From Ecytonucleospora hepatopenaei (lineage: Eukaryota > Microsporidia > Enterocytozoonidae): a stretch of DNA of 64,000 nt. The translations under genes and the position numbers were made by a program. Below the pieces are notes generated by a model. That model had not been told where the DNA came from. It worked only from the letters and a program-made list of their open reading frames with translations, and did not search any database. Every line of letters starts with the position of its first letter. Position 1 is the stretch's first letter. The stretch covers positions 248,001 to 312,000 of the forward strand of contig JAPMUG010000001.1 in NCBI GenBank assembly GCA_026692725.1. The letters run 5' to 3'. Below, in pieces: positions 63,701 to 64,000 of this stretch.

Positions 63701-64000
63701 CCTAGAACACGATTTGGAGAAGCTAAGAAACAAAGTGCGTTTTATTAGGAAGGTTGTTGATGGGTCACTGGTAGTTTCAAGGAAGCAAACAGAGCAGCTC
63801 ATAGAAGAAATGAAGCAGTTGAAGTTTAAAATGTTTGATGATTCTTTTGATTATTTGTTAGACATGAAAATAAGTTCTTTGACAAAGGAACGAATCGAAA
63901 AGCTAAACAGTGAATATGTTGAAAAAGAACAAGAACACAACATTTTAAAAGGCAAAACAATTAAAGAATTATGGATCGAGGATCTTGATGTTTTTGAAAG
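60777..64000 (+). CDS. TOP2: DNA topoisomerase II (partial, 5' 1074 codons)
   Basis: Type IIA topoisomerase, open to the right edge; the end of the gene is outside the window. The ATPase domain begins EETYQKKTPKEHILLRPDTY and contains GRNGYGAKLCNIFS (ATP lid). The TOPRIM domain has LTEGDSAKTLAVAGL (catalytic E425) and DQDFDGSHIKGL (acidic triad, around 502-506). The WHD domain has PSVIDGLKPGQRKVIFS, GYVSEHSAYHHGEASL and the active-site tyrosine Y757 in GGKDSASPRYIFTNL. Yeast Top2 is 1428 residues with Y782, so the core is full length. ATG at 60777, context TTGACCTCATTATTTTTATG. It relaxes and decatenates chromosomes. Confidence 0.97.
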   Translation, partial: MTKTVEETYQKKTPKEHILLRPDTYIGSVEMDTQQMFVWDCINNRIVHKHVTFVPGLYKIFDEILVNAADNKQRDKKMSYIKVNIDDKRISIKNNGQGIPIKIHAKEKVYVPELIFGHLLTSSNYDDKEKKVTGGRNGYGAKLCNIFSSEFTVETVSNNQKYVQIFKNNMSIIGDPLISTCDSADYTKITFVPDFTRFNMKCLDADILSIFYKRVYDLCATVKGIKVWLNDEKLNICGLKDYAKLCLPKDAQMVSKEVNQRWELVCAVAEDQFTQISFVNSICTSKGGTHVNHVLDQLIEPLTNAAKKKDKTLVLKPLTIKNSLFLFVNCLIENPAFDSQTKENLTLKTSSFGSKCTPIDDFVKDIIKNTEIIDKIIAFGRAKQATLLKKTDGTKTTKLTGIPKLEDANWAGTKKSSECTLILTEGDSAKTLAVAGLSVVGRDKYGVFPLRGKLLNVREAANKQIMENAEISAIKKILGLQHGKTYSDTSTLRYGHIMIMTDQDFDGSHIKGLIINFLDHFFPSLLKINGFLQEFITPIVRATKKNRKLDFFTVPEYEEFKNDIEARNSKGWTIKYYKGLGTSTAADAKQYFSNLDLHVKTFSPLFDDDKQLVDLAFNKKKADERKTWLGAFEPGTFLDQAQEIISIKDFVNKELILFSMADNIRSIPSVIDGLKPGQRKVIFSCFKRNLRNEIKVAQLVGYVSEHSAYHHGEASLSSTIINLAHDFVGSNNINLLLPIGQFGSRLLGGKDSASPRYIFTNLNPLTRLLFHEHDIPVLQEQTEDNMKIEPVYYVPILPLVLINGTEGIGTGWSTAIPNYNVMDLIKNIKLLMQGHEPEEMIPFYKNWRGEIIKRDVHKFDVYGKAYKLADDKTNVVELPVGTWTQGFKEQLDILQTKGEIKGFKDYSTDKTVDLIISCGEKFKEKLTSSISTSNMVCFDSNGKIKKYSSTTEILKEFYTVRLEHYDKRKRHRLGVLEHDLEKLRNKVRFIRKVVDGSLVVSRKQTEQLIEEMKQLKFKMFDDSFDYLLDMKISSLTKERIEKLNSEYVEKEQEHNILKGKTIKELWIEDLDVFE

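Noticed and set aside
1..64000. CRISPR arrays, insertion sequences, transposases
   Set aside because: None seen; the only repeats are short in-gene or spacer tandem units.

Overview
The window looks like nuclear chromosomal DNA of a microsporidian, an obligate intracellular fungus-like parasite. The evidence is (1) strongly AT-rich DNA, (2) about 59 intron-free genes on both strands, often separated by only 0-60 bp, (3) typically eukaryotic proteins that are mostly shorter than their yeast counterparts, and (4) a CCC (sometimes CCCC) box a few bases before the start codon. By my manual reading the box is present at about 38 of 59 predicted starts, as in ACCCTTATG-type contexts. A CCC/GGG box at the start codon is a known microsporidian gene signature. 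I used it to move several starts inward from the longest open frame. I cannot name the species.

Layout. 1-6.1 kb: replicative DNA polymerase delta, a RAD26/ERCC6-type SNF2 helicase and the mRNA-capping guanylyltransferase. 6.4-12 kb: a tail-less histone-fold protein, tRNA-Lys(CUU), two small unknown genes and a 1378-residue single-pass membrane protein. 12-18.5 kb: TFIIH helicase SSL2, a PPP phosphatase, a Rab11-type GTPase, PUS7 and a chromodomain-like protein. 18.6-26.8 kb: peroxiredoxin, an ATG15-like lipase, uS17, then a UBC7 E2 followed by two membrane RING-H2 ligases, GINS Sld5, RPD3, Dom34/Pelota and NAD(P)HX dehydratase. 26.8-27.5 kb is the longest gene-free stretch, ahead of a homeobox gene. 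28-37.5 kb: a repeat-bearing membrane protein, a YPT1-type Rab, CCA1, a multispanning transporter-like protein, an unusual histone H3, a reduced ERO1, TFIIS, eL27 and unknown genes. 37.6-41 kb: two tandem class 3 lipases. 41-54.7 kb: RPN1, a tyrosine phosphatase, SSL1, an AN1 zinc finger, a DHHC acyltransferase, a DEAH helicase, a Mad3/Bub1-like protein, ADA2, uS2, RPN8 and a nucleotide-sugar transporter. 54.7-64 kb: EAF7, a bacterial-type cytidylate kinase, a p24 cargo receptor, a GPI2-like protein, UTP23, DIM1, two unknowns and the first 1074 codons of topoisomerase II, which runs off the right edge.

Genes that fit together by function: transcription and its coupled repair (RAD26, SSL2, SSL1, TFIIS, capping enzyme); chromatin (H3, histone-fold protein, RPD3, ADA2, EAF7, chromodomain protein); proteasome and ER quality control (RPN1, RPN8, UBC7, two RING ligases, AN1 protein, ERO1, p24); ribosome production and rescue (uS2, uS17, eL27, UTP23, DIM1, Dom34); replication (POL3, SLD5, TOP2); and trafficking (two Rabs, DHHC, p24).

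The most notable items are a cytidylate kinase of the bacterial rather than the eukaryotic family, an H3 that combines an H3 tail with a CENP-A-like loop-1 insertion, the UBC7/RING/RING gene run, and a very small ERO1 with a C-terminal membrane anchor and ER-retrieval-like tail. All family calls come from reading motifs; no database search was run.
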